DNA of 64,000 nucleotides from Flavobacterium ginsengisoli (GCF_029625315.1 NZ_CP121110.1:1231501-1295500), one strand, 5' to 3'. Shown: positions 37,623 to 47,960, numbered from the stretch's first letter. Program-made: numbers and translations. The notes: a model not told the origin generated them from the sequence alone.

Positions 37623-38144
37623 ATGAATACGCTAAAAATAACCAAAGCCACAGCTGAAGATGCTTTAAAATTGCAATCCATTGGCAGGCAAACCTTTTCT
37701 GAAACCTTCGCCGATGTCAACAGCGAAGAAAACATGAAAAAATATCTGGACGAAAGCTTCGCTACAGCAAAACTGACAGCAGAATTAAACAATCTTTCAT
37801 CGTATTTCTATTTAGCTGTTTTAAATGAAAAAATAGTCGGTTACTTAAAATTGAATACAACTGATGCACAAACCGAAAAAGAAGATTTAAACGCCTTAGA
37901 AATAGAACGTATTTATGTAGCAAAGGAATTCCACGGCAAAAAAGTCGCGCAGGCACTATACGCTCAAGCAGAAGAAATTGCCCAAGAAATAAAAGCTACT
38001 TACATGTGGTTGGGTGTTTGGGAAAAGAATTTTAGAGCAGTAAGTTTCTACACTAAAAACGGTTTCGTACAATTTGACACCCATATTTTTAGATTAGGCA
38101 ACGACGAGCAAACCGATTTAATGATGAAAAAAGTATTGATTTAA
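37623..38144 (+). CDS. GNAT family N-acetyltransferase (PaiA-like)
   Basis: This 173-residue GNAT protein starts with an N-terminal strand-helix IGRQTFSETFADVNSEENMKKYLDESF, typical of PaiA-like spermidine/diamine acetyltransferases, and has EIERIYVAKEFHGKKVAQALY as the acetyl-CoA loop and WLGVWEKNFRAVSFYTKNGF as the last strand. The substrate is inferred only. It is co-transcribed with the DMT exporter that starts two bases after its stop, and is divergent from LysR. Confidence 0.88.
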   Translation: MNTLKITKATAEDALKLQSIGRQTFSETFADVNSEENMKKYLDESFATAKLTAELNNLSSYFYLAVLNEKIVGYLKLNTTDAQTEKEDLNALEIERIYVAKEFHGKKVAQALYAQAEEIAQEIKATYMWLGVWEKNFRAVSFYTKNGFVQFDTHIFRLGNDEQTDLMMKKVLI

Positions 38145-38145
38145 A

Positions 38146-39033
38146 ATGGAAAGAAGACAGCTTTTATTGTTTTTATTAATTCTTGGCACTGCCTTTTGGG
38201 GAGTATCTTACTCTGTTACCAAAATGGCAATTGGCCACTATTCGCTAAACGTATTTTTATTCTATCGTTTCCTGCTGGCTGTTGTGGTATTGAGTATTAT
38301 TTTTTGGAAATATGTCAAAGATATTAATCGAGAAGCTATTAAAACAGGTTTTTTGCTTGCTGTGCCGATGTTTTTAGGCATTCAGCTTCAAACTGTTGGA
38401 CTTAAATATACAGATGCTTCTCAATGCTCTTTTATTGCTGGATTAACCGTTATTATTATTCCGTTATTAAAACTGGCAATTTATAAAACCAACGCTTCAC
38501 TAAAAATCTGGATTGCCGCTTTGACGGCTTTAACTGGGTTATTTATTATTGCCATTCAGGATAAGTTCACCATAAACTTTGGAGACTTATTTACCATTGC
38601 GGGAGCCTTTGCTTTTGCAGTTTATTTAATTGCTGTTGAAAAACATTCGGCCACCAAAAATCTTTTGTATTCTATTGTGCCAATGTTTGCGTTTTGTGCG
38701 CTTTTTACTTTTTTTATAGCGATAACAGACAGTACATCAGAATGGTTGCCTCAAAATAATACGTTTTGGATGGGCGTAATTTACTGTGCTTTGTTTTCTA
38801 CCGCTTTTATGTATACGGTTTCAAACATTTCTCAACGCTATTTATCGGCAGAACGTGTAGCAGTAATTTATTTGTTTGAGCCTGTTTTTGGTGCAATTGG
38901 AGCTTTTTTTATTTTGGGAGAAAACCTTTCATGGCGTTTACTTTTGGGCGGAACTTTGATTTTTTCTGCCACTATTATTTCTGAAGTCAATTTTAAAAGT
39001 GAAAGATTAAAGCTGTTGATTAGAAAAAACTAA
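38146..39033 (+). CDS. EamA/DMT superfamily metabolite exporter
   Basis: The 295-residue protein has ten membrane segments in two EamA repeats (LFLLILGTAFWGVSYSVTKMAIGHYS opens the first; the second starts near AIYKTNASLKIWIAALTALTGLFII). It starts two bases after the acetyltransferase stop. Family members export amino acids or other small metabolites; with LysR and a GNAT enzyme the unit may detoxify or export an acetylated compound, which is inference. Confidence 0.9.
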   Translation: MERRQLLLFLLILGTAFWGVSYSVTKMAIGHYSLNVFLFYRFLLAVVVLSIIFWKYVKDINREAIKTGFLLAVPMFLGIQLQTVGLKYTDASQCSFIAGLTVIIIPLLKLAIYKTNASLKIWIAALTALTGLFIIAIQDKFTINFGDLFTIAGAFAFAVYLIAVEKHSATKNLLYSIVPMFAFCALFTFFIAITDSTSEWLPQNNTFWMGVIYCALFSTAFMYTVSNISQRYLSAERVAVIYLFEPVFGAIGAFFILGENLSWRLLLGGTLIFSATIISEVNFKSERLKLLIRKN

Positions 39034-39114
39034 TATTCTTATTGGTTTTAACACAAACATAGCTTACTAGAGTTTCTAAATCTCTATGAACATTACACAA
39101 AGTAACCACAATCA

Positions 39115-39243
39115 TTGTCATTTCGACGAAGGAGAAATCTCCACAAGTAACTCCGTACCGAAATTCCAATCTTTGTCGAGCTTCTCATGGAGATTTGCTT
39201 CGCCTGTTCGCTATCGCTCGGGTCTCCTTCGTCGAAATGACAA
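39115..39243. repeat. Dispersed inverted repeat (tcatttcgacgaagga family)
   Basis: The arms 39115-39135 and 39223-39243 are exact reverse complements (21 bp), with a second pair, aatctcca (39137) and tggagatt (39188), nested inside. It lies between two converging genes and may serve as a bidirectional terminator. Confidence 0.8.
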
Positions 39244-39274
39244 AAATGCGTAAACCAACTTTAGACTATATCTA

Positions 39275-40609
39275 TCAATCCTCAATCAAAGAAATCTCAA
39301 AAGTCGTTTTTCCATTTTCGGTTTTATGCGAAATATAACCGCCGTGTGCTTCAATAATATTTTTAGATAAAGTCAATCCAATTCCCGCTCCTTCTGTTCG
39401 GGTGGTGAAAAACGGAAGGAATATTTTGTCCTCAATTTCTTTTTCGATTCCTTTTCCGGAGTCCGAAACTTTTATAAAAATGCGATTGTTTTTGGCTTCC
39501 GCCGAAATCGAAATTTGCTTTGGATTACTGTTTTCTAAAGCATTAATCGAATTGGTCAATAAATTAATCAATACTTGTTCTATCTGTTGCGAATCTATAT
39601 TTATTAGATAATTTTGAGTAACGGAATTGGTAACTTCAATATTATTTTTCCTAAACAACGGATTCATAACCTGAATACAGTTTTCAGTTATGTGCTGCAG
39701 TGAAGTTTTTTCTTTTTTAGGCGAAGGAAGCATAGCCAATTTTCTGTACCCTTCAACAAATTTCTGCAAATGATCGCTTCGTCTCAGCATTGTATGAACG
39801 CTATGTTTGATATCTTCTAAGTCTTCTGTCGAAAGCGAATCTTGTTCTACTAAATCTTCTAAATTCTGGCAAATCGAACGAATTGGCGTGATGGAATTTA
39901 GCAATTCATGCGAAATCACTTTCATCAAATTAATCCACGCATCTTTTTCTTTCTTTTCTACTACATTCTGAATAGAATCTAATAGAACAATAAAGTAATC
40001 CTGCCCAAAAATTTCGGTTCGTGAAGCCTGCAAAACAAACGTCTGTTTACTTTGTTCGTTTATACTAAGTTCGATTGAAGTTTTAATTTCATGAAAATCA
40101 TCTTCTTCGATAATTTCACACAAAGATGGCAACTGATTTTTAAGATATTTCCATTTTGAAACTTTCGGAACATTAAAGTGACTCGAAAAATAATCGTTCA
40201 TCAAAAAAATACTCCAATCGCTTTCTTGTTTCTGTAAAATAATAACACCCGATTCTATATTGTTTAAAATCGAACGGTAAATAATATCTCTCGTAACTTG
40301 CTCATTTTGTTTACTTTTTAAAGTTTCATACAAGGTAAAAAGCTCGTTATAAGTACTATTGAATTTATGTTTAGAAAAATCGGAACTAAAATCATCCTGC
40401 AATATCGAAGAAATGGTTTTATTATAAATCAAAACCATATTTCTAACATAAAAATACATTTCCCTCCCAAGCAGAAAAACCATGCAGAGACCAAAAACTC
40501 CCGTAAAAAGCAAACCAATTCTAAAGAAATACAGCGACAATTCGATTCCGATCACGATAAAAATTAATCGCAGAAAAAGGAGTTTGTAAGTTTGTAAAGT
40601 CCTTAGCAT
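39275..40609 (-). CDS. NtrB-like membrane sensor histidine kinase
   Basis: The 444-residue kinase has two adjacent membrane helices (about 10-48), a PAS-like sensor (about 105-215), a HisKA box with His234 in VISHELLNSITPI, and an HATPase with N box INLLTNSINALENS, DSGKGIE and GAGIGLTLSKNIIEAHGG. The NSITPI pattern is typical of NtrB/AtoS-type kinases. It follows its sigma54-dependent partner by two bases on the same strand, so the pair is one operon, divergent from the ABC transporter it probably controls. Confidence 0.92.
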   Translation of the reverse strand: MLRTLQTYKLLFLRLIFIVIGIELSLYFFRIGLLFTGVFGLCMVFLLGREMYFYVRNMVLIYNKTISSILQDDFSSDFSKHKFNSTYNELFTLYETLKSKQNEQVTRDIIYRSILNNIESGVIILQKQESDWSIFLMNDYFSSHFNVPKVSKWKYLKNQLPSLCEIIEEDDFHEIKTSIELSINEQSKQTFVLQASRTEIFGQDYFIVLLDSIQNVVEKKEKDAWINLMKVISHELLNSITPIRSICQNLEDLVEQDSLSTEDLEDIKHSVHTMLRRSDHLQKFVEGYRKLAMLPSPKKEKTSLQHITENCIQVMNPLFRKNNIEVTNSVTQNYLINIDSQQIEQVLINLLTNSINALENSNPKQISISAEAKNNRIFIKVSDSGKGIEKEIEDKIFLPFFTTRTEGAGIGLTLSKNIIEAHGGYISHKTENGKTTFEISLIED

Positions 40610-40611
40610 AA

Positions 40612-41961
40612 TTAGTCGATATTGATATTAAATTTCTCCAAACGTCTGTACAGCGCGCCTCTTGACAATCCCAATTCTTCGGCAGTTTTACTGATATTGT
40701 TGTTGTTTTTAAGCAGTGCTTTTTCAACCGCTGCTTTTTCAACCGAAGAAAGCTGAATATCATCTGAGTTTTCTTCATAAGGCGTAATCGTTTCTAAATC
40801 CAGATCAGAAACCATTATGGTGTTGTTTTCACAGAGAATAACCGCACGTTCAATCTTATTTTCCATTTCACGAATGTTTCCGTTCCATGCGTGCTTTTCA
40901 ATTTGTTCCAAAACTTTTTTATCAAAAGTGATTTTGTCCCGGTTATATTTTTCAATCATTTTATCCAAAAGATACTCGGCAAGTGGAATCTTATCTTCGT
41001 GTCTTTCTCTTAATGGAGGCAAAACAATTTCCATCGTATTGATGCGATAATACAAATCTTCACGGAAATTTTTATCAGCAACTTCTAGTTTTAAATTCAA
41101 ATTGGTTGCTGTAATAATTCTAACGTTTAAAGGTCTTGCTTTAGTTTCTCCCAATCTTGTTACGGTTTTGGTCTGAATAACTTGCAAAAGTTTTGATTGT
41201 AAATGAAGCGGTACATTTCCTATTTCGTCTAAGAAAATAGTTCCGTTCTGCGCCATTTCAAAACGTCCCGCTGTATCGGTTTTAGCATCTGTAAAAGCGC
41301 CTTTGGCATAACCAAACAATTCGCTTTCGAAAATATTTGAATTCAAAGAGCCCAAATCAACAGCAATAAACGGCTGATTTTTTCTTTCGGATTGTGTATG
41401 AATATGATGCGCGAGAACAAATTTCCCTGTTCCGTTTTCACCCAAAATCAAAACATTGGCATCAGTTTTTGCGACTTTATCTGCTAAAGAATATGCCTTT
41501 TTTATAATCTCAGAACTTCCAACAAAAAAGTCTTCTTTTATCTCAACATCTTTGCTTTTCTTCTGTTCTTTTCGAGCTTTATCGACTGCTTGTTTTACCG
41601 ATTCTAAAAGCTTTTTATTTTCCCAAGGTTTCAGAATATAATCAAAAGCACCCGATTTTAATCCTTCAACAGCGGTTTCTACTTTTCCGAAAGCCGTCAT
41701 TAGAATTACCACCGTTTTAGGCGAAAGCGTTTTTATTTCTTTCAATAAATACAAACCTTCTCTTCCATCTTCAAAACCTAATCTGTAATTCATGTCTAAC
41801 AGTACAACATCAATGGCATTTTTTGCCAATAATTCGACAATGTTTTTCGGGTTATTGAGTGTATAAATGTTTTCAAAATACTTTTTCAGGTAGACTTTTG
41901 ATGCAAAAAGAATGTCTTCCTGATCGTCGATGATTAAAATAGATGCGTTGGTCTTTTTCAT
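40612..41961 (-). CDS. NtrC-family sigma54-dependent response regulator
   Basis: This 449-residue regulator has a receiver (1-120; acidic DDQ at 16-18, Asp56, Lys111 in ILKPW), an AAA+ domain with Walker A GENGTGK (174-180), GAFTDA at 221-226 in place of the consensus GAFTGA, Walker B TIFLDEIGN, and a C-terminal Fis-type HTH (about 418-448, ISKTAEELGLSRGALYRRL). It activates sigma54 promoters. The divergent ABC operon has a partial sigma54 promoter and TGGAC repeats upstream, making it the likely target. Confidence 0.93.
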   Translation of the reverse strand: MKKTNASILIIDDQEDILFASKVYLKKYFENIYTLNNPKNIVELLAKNAIDVVLLDMNYRLGFEDGREGLYLLKEIKTLSPKTVVILMTAFGKVETAVEGLKSGAFDYILKPWENKKLLESVKQAVDKARKEQKKSKDVEIKEDFFVGSSEIIKKAYSLADKVAKTDANVLILGENGTGKFVLAHHIHTQSERKNQPFIAVDLGSLNSNIFESELFGYAKGAFTDAKTDTAGRFEMAQNGTIFLDEIGNVPLHLQSKLLQVIQTKTVTRLGETKARPLNVRIITATNLNLKLEVADKNFREDLYYRINTMEIVLPPLRERHEDKIPLAEYLLDKMIEKYNRDKITFDKKVLEQIEKHAWNGNIREMENKIERAVILCENNTIMVSDLDLETITPYEENSDDIQLSSVEKAAVEKALLKNNNNISKTAEELGLSRGALYRRLEKFNINID

Positions 41962-41974
41962 TATTGTTCAGTTT

Positions 41975-42079
41975 TGGACGAAAGGTGTCCACTTATGGAC
42001 AGTTTAAATTTATTCAGAAAAATAATCCCTTAAAAACAAGGTATTTACAAGGTTTAATTTACTGGCACGAAAATCACAT
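41975..42079 (+). promoter_or_regulatory. Putative enhancer site and partial sigma54 promoter of the ABC operon
   Basis: TGGAC at 41975, its inverted partner GTCCA at 41987-41991, and a further TGGAC at 41996-42000 form a dyad upstream. TGGCAC at 42063-42068 is a perfect -24 element; the following TCACAT is a poor -12 match (TTGCAT expected). It lies about 170 bases before the ATPase start. The spacing suits NtrC-type activation, but the weak -12 makes the promoter tentative. Confidence 0.45.
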
Positions 42080-42247
42080 TAGAACTTGTAAATCATTAAT
42101 AATTAACCTCTTTCGGAAGTACAAATAACAAAATAAATAGCGATAAATTAAAAATAATTTATCTTAATTTTCAGACTTGTTTCTGTCATTTCCAAAGAGC
42201 ATAAAAATTTTAAAAGAAAATCAATCAAAAATTAAAACAGTCAAATT

Positions 42248-42958
42248 ATGATTACCATTACAAAACTTTCAAAAGTATTTAGAACTGAGGAATTAGAAAC
42301 CAAAGCATTAAGTGAAATTTCGTTAACCATCAATCAAGGCGATTTTGTCTCTATTATGGGACCGTCTGGAAGCGGAAAATCGACTTTGTTGAATATCATT
42401 GGACTTTTGGATAGCGCTTCTAGCGGAAGTTACCAGCTTTTGGATCAGGAAATGGTTGGCTTAAAAGAAAAGTCTAGAGCGCAAGCCAGAAAAGAAAACA
42501 TCGGATTCATCTTTCAGAACTTCAATTTAATTGATGAATTATCTGTTTTTGATAATATCGAATTGCCTTTAATTTACAATAACGTTCCTTCTGCCGAAAG
42601 AAAATCACGCGTAAACGAAATGGCAAAAATTTTGGGAATCGCTCATAGATTGAAGCATTTTCCGCAACAGCTTTCAGGCGGACAGCAGCAGCGTGTAGCC
42701 GTAGCAAGAGCTTTAATCAATAATCCGAAAATTATTTTGGCCGATGAGCCAACAGGAAACCTAGACAGCAGAAACGGAAATGAAGTAATGGAATTGTTGA
42801 CCGATCTTCATGCCAGCGGATCGACAATCTTAATGGTAACACACTCAGATTACGATGCTTCTTTCTCGCAAAGAACAATTTTAATGAAAGATGGCGAAAT
42901 CCTTTCTGAAAAAGTAAATCATAGAAATGTTGATGTTTTAGTAACTGCTAACAACTAG
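42248..42958 (+). CDS. ABC transporter ATP-binding protein (MacB/LolD type)
   Basis: The 236-residue ATPase has Walker A GPSGSGKST near 37-45, the signature LSGGQQQRVA, and Walker B ILADEPTGNLDS, plus the switch histidine in MVTHSD. The sequence around the signature is typical of the MacB/LolD/FtsE branch that powers FtsX-like permeases without moving substrate across the membrane core. It is followed four bases later by the first of three permeases. Confidence 0.95.
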   Translation: MITITKLSKVFRTEELETKALSEISLTINQGDFVSIMGPSGSGKSTLLNIIGLLDSASSGSYQLLDQEMVGLKEKSRAQARKENIGFIFQNFNLIDELSVFDNIELPLIYNNVPSAERKSRVNEMAKILGIAHRLKHFPQQLSGGQQQRVAVARALINNPKIILADEPTGNLDSRNGNEVMELLTDLHASGSTILMVTHSDYDASFSQRTILMKDGEILSEKVNHRNVDVLVTANN

Positions 42959-42961
42959 TTT

Positions 42962-45373
42962 ATGCTTCAGAATTGGATTAATATATTTATTTATCAATTA
43001 AAGCATAACAAGCTTTTCACAGCTCTGAACATTCTAGGTCTGAGTATTGGAATTGCAGGTTTAATCTTTGCAACGCTGTATTGGAACGATGAATACTCGT
43101 ATGATAAATGGAATCCTGAAAGGGATAAGACATTTATTGTTATGAATAATGTAGGAAAAGGAAATATTTTTGCGACAAACTCTGCTATTACCGCGCCATT
43201 ATTGAAATCGTCTACTCCATATGTAGAAAATTATTGTTATTTCAATGACTATTACACTAAGGAAACCGTACAATATAATGGCAAAATAGAAATCGTTGAT
43301 AAGATCTTTTCTGCACAAAAAAGTTTCTTTTCTTTTTTTCCGTATGAATTCAAATATGGTAATGCAAAAACGGCGCTTCAAGAACCACAAAGCATTGTTT
43401 TTTCAGAGGAAACTGCTTTTCAATTATTTAAAAATGAAAACCCAGTTGGTAAGCAAGTAAAATATGCAGACAAAATGTATGTTGTTCGAGGCGTTTACAA
43501 AATACCTGGAAAATCTGTTGTGATGCCAAGCGCGGTTACCAACAGTATTGAAGAAGATCTTGAAAAACACAAAGACCATTGGGGCTTTAATTTTGGTTTA
43601 ATCTTAAAATTGAAAAATAAGAGTGATGCTGGATTTGTAGCCAAATCTTTAGATAAAATATTTATAGAAAAAAACTATAAAAGACAAGCAAGAAATGAAG
43701 GAATGACGCTTGAATTGTTTATAAAAACATACGGAGAACCTTTGAAAACCATAGTTGTTCCTTTTGAAAATTCTAGACTTCACAATGAAAGTTATCCGTT
43801 TCCAGAAGGAACAGGAAATCTTCAGTTTTTACGAATCTTGATGGGTTTATCAATTGTGATTTTATTGCTGTCAATTGTAAATTATATCAATTTAGCTACA
43901 GCCAATGCTATAAAACGAGCAAAAGAAGTTGGCGTGAGAAAAATAATTGGTGCCACAAAAGGACAGATTGTTCTTCAATTTATATTTGAAACTGCCCTAA
44001 CCATGCTTTTTGCTTTATTATTGGCACTTGTTATTGTGGAAGTTTCTCTGCCTTTTTACAATCAGTTTTTAAACAAAGAATTAGTTCTTATCGGATCTCA
44101 ATTTTATTTACAGCTTGTTGTAATCTTTATTCTTGTGGTAATTGTGAGTGGTGTTTTTCCTGCAATTTACATTTCAAATTTTGAAGTTTTGAATGTTTTA
44201 AAAGGAAATTTTTCGCACAGCAAAAACGGTTTGTGGCTTAGAAACACTATGCTTGTTTTACAATTTTCGATTGCTGTTTTCTTTATCATCGGTTCTATTG
44301 TTGTATACCAACAAGTTCAATTTATGGTAGAAAAAGATTTGGGTTTTAATGGATCTCAAATAATGAACATCACTTTTAGAGCACAAAAGGACAAAGAACA
44401 ATTTAAGCGATATCAAACCATAAAGGAGGAAATAAAGAAATTTAAAGGTGTTGAAGCCGTTTCTGCTGGCGCTTTTGCTATTGGAGAAAATTGGTCTTCA
44501 AAAGGTGGATTACACTATAAAAGCATTCCAGAAGTTCTCGTTCAGCAATTGGGTTCTGATTTTGGAATGCTGGAAATGTTGGGTGTTAAACTAGTTAAAG
44601 GACGGTTTCTTACCGAAAAACTGGCTTCCGACACGATTTCTAATGTATTACTTAATGAAGTAGCAGTCAAAAAAATAAATGAAAAAAATCCTTTGGATAA
44701 AATTATCGACTGGCAAGGCCAAAAATACAAAGTTGTGGGAATCGTAAAAGACTTTCATTATTATGGTCTTGATTATGAAATTAGTCCAATGATTTTCTTT
44801 CATATCAATACTCAAAAATGGACACAAGGTAATATCGGATCGATTACAGTAAAAGTTTCACCAAAAGATATGCCTCAAACTATATCGGCACTTAAAACTT
44901 ATTGGTCTAAAAAAGTAGATTCAGAATATCCTTTTGAGTATAATTTCTTAGATAAAAACTTTGCGAAAACTTTTAAAAAGTACGAAGATCAAAGAAACTT
45001 ATTTGCTTTATTGAATGTTGTTGTGATTCTAATTGCCGTTTTCGGGCTGTTTGCCTTAGCTTCTTTTTCTATGGAAAGAAGACTCAAAGAAATTGCAATC
45101 AGAAAGACACTTGGCGCTGAAACCAATACTTTACTGAAAGAACTATCTAAACAATATGTAGTTTTCTGTATCATTGGTTTCTTTATCGGAATTGTTCCTG
45201 CTTATTTTTTATTGCAGAAATGGCTTAAAAATTTCCCATTCCGAATTGATATTACTCTTCTACCCTTTATTCTTGCTTTTGTGTCTTTGCTTTTCCTTAC
45301 ACTGACAATAGTATTGCTAAAAGCCTATCAAGTAACAAAAGTGGATGTTTTAAAATACTTAAAATACGAGTAA
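42962..45373 (+). CDS. FtsX-domain ABC permease, paralogue 1
   Basis: An 803-residue protein with an N-terminal membrane helix (LNILGLSIGIAGLIFATLYW), a MacB-type periplasmic domain, three central helices, a second periplasmic domain and three C-terminal helices: two FtsX modules. It ends in VLKYLKYE, a tail shared by all three paralogues here. Such permeases form mechanotransmission transporters; here a homodimer or a mixed dimer with paralogues 2 and 3 is possible. The operon probably exports or extracts an envelope molecule. Confidence 0.93.
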   Translation: MLQNWINIFIYQLKHNKLFTALNILGLSIGIAGLIFATLYWNDEYSYDKWNPERDKTFIVMNNVGKGNIFATNSAITAPLLKSSTPYVENYCYFNDYYTKETVQYNGKIEIVDKIFSAQKSFFSFFPYEFKYGNAKTALQEPQSIVFSEETAFQLFKNENPVGKQVKYADKMYVVRGVYKIPGKSVVMPSAVTNSIEEDLEKHKDHWGFNFGLILKLKNKSDAGFVAKSLDKIFIEKNYKRQARNEGMTLELFIKTYGEPLKTIVVPFENSRLHNESYPFPEGTGNLQFLRILMGLSIVILLLSIVNYINLATANAIKRAKEVGVRKIIGATKGQIVLQFIFETALTMLFALLLALVIVEVSLPFYNQFLNKELVLIGSQFYLQLVVIFILVVIVSGVFPAIYISNFEVLNVLKGNFSHSKNGLWLRNTMLVLQFSIAVFFIIGSIVVYQQVQFMVEKDLGFNGSQIMNITFRAQKDKEQFKRYQTIKEEIKKFKGVEAVSAGAFAIGENWSSKGGLHYKSIPEVLVQQLGSDFGMLEMLGVKLVKGRFLTEKLASDTISNVLLNEVAVKKINEKNPLDKIIDWQGQKYKVVGIVKDFHYYGLDYEISPMIFFHINTQKWTQGNIGSITVKVSPKDMPQTISALKTYWSKKVDSEYPFEYNFLDKNFAKTFKKYEDQRNLFALLNVVVILIAVFGLFALASFSMERRLKEIAIRKTLGAETNTLLKELSKQYVVFCIIGFFIGIVPAYFLLQKWLKNFPFRIDITLLPFILAFVSLLFLTLTIVLLKAYQVTKVDVLKYLKYE

Positions 45374-45374
45374 G

Positions 45375-47786
45375 ATGCTTAAAAATTGGACAAACATATT
45401 TGTTTATCATATAAAGAACAACAAATTCTTTACAGCCCTTAATATATTGGGCTTGAGTATAGGAATTGCAGGTTTAATCTTTGCAATTCTATACTGGAAC
45501 GACGAACATTCTTACGATCAATGGAATCCTGAGAAAGATAAAATTTTCATTGCAATGAATGATTTTGGAGGTGGAAATATCTGGACAACAAATTCTCCAA
45601 TTCCAGGCAGAATGCTTAATGCAACTACTTCATATTTGGATAAATACTGTTATTTCAGAGTAAACTATACCACGGAAACTATTCAGTATAAGGGAAAAAT
45701 CGAATTGGTTGACAAAATCTTTTCAGCCGAAAGGAGTTTCTTTTCTTTCTTCCCTTTTGAATTTATTCAAGGTAATGCTAAGACAGCTTTTAGCGACCGC
45801 AACAGCATGGTTCTTTCTAAAGAAACTGCTGCGCGCATTTTTAAGAATGAAAACCCAATGGGAAAACAGGTCAAATACGCAGATCGAATTTTTGTTGTTC
45901 GCGGTATATATAAAATGCCTGAAAAATCGTCAGTAATGCCTTCGGTAATTACTCCTGTTTTAGAAGAGGAATTAGAACAAAACAAAGATAACTGGGGTTT
46001 TAGTTACGGATTAATGCTAAAGCTCAAAAAGCCAAGCGACACCACAGCAGTTATTCAAAATTTAGACAAAATATTTCTTGAAGACAACTACAAAAAACAG
46101 GCAAAAGCTGAAGGCTTATCAATTGAACAATTTATTAAGCAATACGGCGAACCTATAAAAACAAGGCTTCTTCCGTTTACAAAAGCAAGGCTTCGTCAAG
46201 GAAATTATGCATTTCCTGAACAGAATGCCAATTTGCAATTTCTAAAAATTATAATGGGTTTATCTATCTTAATTTTAATACTTTCGATCGTAAACTACAT
46301 TAATATGGCTACTGCAAATGCAGTAAAACGAGCCAAAGAAGTTGGAGTTCGCAAGATAGTCGGTGCTACTAAATCGCAAATTGTTACACAGTTTGTTTTT
46401 GAAACCACGCTTATTACTTTGTTTTCGGTTTTACTGGCAATGGTAATCGTAGAACTTTCGCTTCCTTTTTACAATGCTTTTTTAAACAAGAACTTAACAT
46501 TAATTGGAACTCAATTTTACTTCCAACTTATTTTAATTTTCTTCTTTGTAATCCTTGTTTCGGGGGTTTTTCCTGCTGTTTACATTGCAAATTTTGAAAC
46601 ACTGAAAGTCTTAAAAGGCAATTTTTCGAGAAGTAAAAACGGTGTCTGGATTCGTAACGGAATGCTTGTTTTGCAGTTTTCTATTGCTACCCTTTTTATT
46701 ATCGGGTCGTTTATTGTCTATAGACAGGTAAACTTTATGATGGCGAAAGATTTAGGTTTTAATGGATCTCAGGTTATGGATATTTCTTTTAAACCGCAAA
46801 AAGGAAAAAATCAATACGAAAGGTACAAAACCATTAAACAAGAACTAGAAAAAATTAAAGGTGTTGAAGGAGTTTCTGCAGGAATGTTTTCTATTGGAAG
46901 CAATGATAATTCTTGGCAAGAGCTTCATTATAAATCCAATAAAGCAGTCATAACACAGCAAATGCCAATGGACTTTGGACAATTAAATCTTTTAGGAATT
47001 CAGATTATCAAAGGAAAAGATTTGAATCCCGAATTGGCAACAGACAGCATTTCGAGTGCTTTATTGAATGAAACCGCCGCAAAAACGCTTCAAGTAAAGG
47101 ATCCTGTAAATCAGGATATCACTTTTGGAGGGAAAAAATTTAAAGTTGTGGGTATTGTCAAAAATTTCCATTATGTCGGAATGGAATATAATATCGCTCC
47201 AATGATTTTCTTCCATATCAATGCTTTTGACTGGATGACAAATGATATGCACAATATTTCTGTTAAAATATCGCCAGATCAAATGCCAGAAACCATTGCC
47301 GCAATTAATAAATTATGGAAATCTAAAGTCGATCAGGAATATCCTTTTGAGTATGATTTTGTAGATAAAAACTTTGCCAGAACCTATAAAAAATATGAGG
47401 ATCAAAGAAACTTGTTTGCTCTGCTGAATGTGGTCGTAATATTAATTGCTGTTTTCGGATTATTTGCTTTGGCTTCTTTTTCTATGGAAAGAAGATTGCG
47501 CGAAATCGCCATTAGAAAAACACTCGGTGCGGAAACCAATATTCTATTAAAGGAATTATCAAAACAGTATGTAATTTTCTGCGTACTTGGTTTCTTAATC
47601 GGAATTGTTCCTGCTTATTTATTGATGCAAAAATGGCTAGAAAACTTTGCTTCTCGAATCGATATTCCGTTTTTGCCATTCTTCGTTGCTTTTATATCAC
47701 TGTTGTTTTTAACGCTGACGATTGTTTTAGCAAAAGCCTACCAAGTGACCAAAGTAAATGTTTTAAAATATTTAAAATACGAGTAA
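45375..47786 (+). CDS. FtsX-domain ABC permease, paralogue 2
   Basis: The 803-residue product begins one base after paralogue 1 stops, with the same length and layout, and reads as a close relative throughout (for example EVGVRKIVGATKSQIV and FALASFSMERRLREIAIRKTLGAETN). The most variable parts are the periplasmic domains, suggesting different recognition rather than redundancy. It ends in VLKYLKYE. A gap of 174 bases with a hairpin separates it from paralogue 3. Confidence 0.92.
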   Translation: MLKNWTNIFVYHIKNNKFFTALNILGLSIGIAGLIFAILYWNDEHSYDQWNPEKDKIFIAMNDFGGGNIWTTNSPIPGRMLNATTSYLDKYCYFRVNYTTETIQYKGKIELVDKIFSAERSFFSFFPFEFIQGNAKTAFSDRNSMVLSKETAARIFKNENPMGKQVKYADRIFVVRGIYKMPEKSSVMPSVITPVLEEELEQNKDNWGFSYGLMLKLKKPSDTTAVIQNLDKIFLEDNYKKQAKAEGLSIEQFIKQYGEPIKTRLLPFTKARLRQGNYAFPEQNANLQFLKIIMGLSILILILSIVNYINMATANAVKRAKEVGVRKIVGATKSQIVTQFVFETTLITLFSVLLAMVIVELSLPFYNAFLNKNLTLIGTQFYFQLILIFFFVILVSGVFPAVYIANFETLKVLKGNFSRSKNGVWIRNGMLVLQFSIATLFIIGSFIVYRQVNFMMAKDLGFNGSQVMDISFKPQKGKNQYERYKTIKQELEKIKGVEGVSAGMFSIGSNDNSWQELHYKSNKAVITQQMPMDFGQLNLLGIQIIKGKDLNPELATDSISSALLNETAAKTLQVKDPVNQDITFGGKKFKVVGIVKNFHYVGMEYNIAPMIFFHINAFDWMTNDMHNISVKISPDQMPETIAAINKLWKSKVDQEYPFEYDFVDKNFARTYKKYEDQRNLFALLNVVVILIAVFGLFALASFSMERRLREIAIRKTLGAETNILLKELSKQYVIFCVLGFLIGIVPAYLLMQKWLENFASRIDIPFLPFFVAFISLLFLTLTIVLAKAYQVTKVNVLKYLKYE

Positions 47787-47804
47787 TTAGTTTTAAGTTT
47801 TTTA

Positions 47805-47895
47805 TTTCACGCAGATTTTACAGATTTAAGCTGATTAGGCAGATTTCTTTTAGATTTAAAATACATCTGCCAAAATCTGTAAAATCTGCATGAAA
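47805..47895. repeat. cgcagatt hairpin between the second and third permeases
   Basis: The arms 47805-47827 and 47873-47895 pair over 23 bases with one mismatch (containing cgcagattttacagattt). It sits inside an otherwise tight operon and may attenuate expression of the third permease. Confidence 0.75.
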
Positions 47896-47960
47896 CTAAC
47901 CTCACAAAGTATAAGACATAACATAAACTTATGTTCTATATTATTTAAACCACCAACAAA

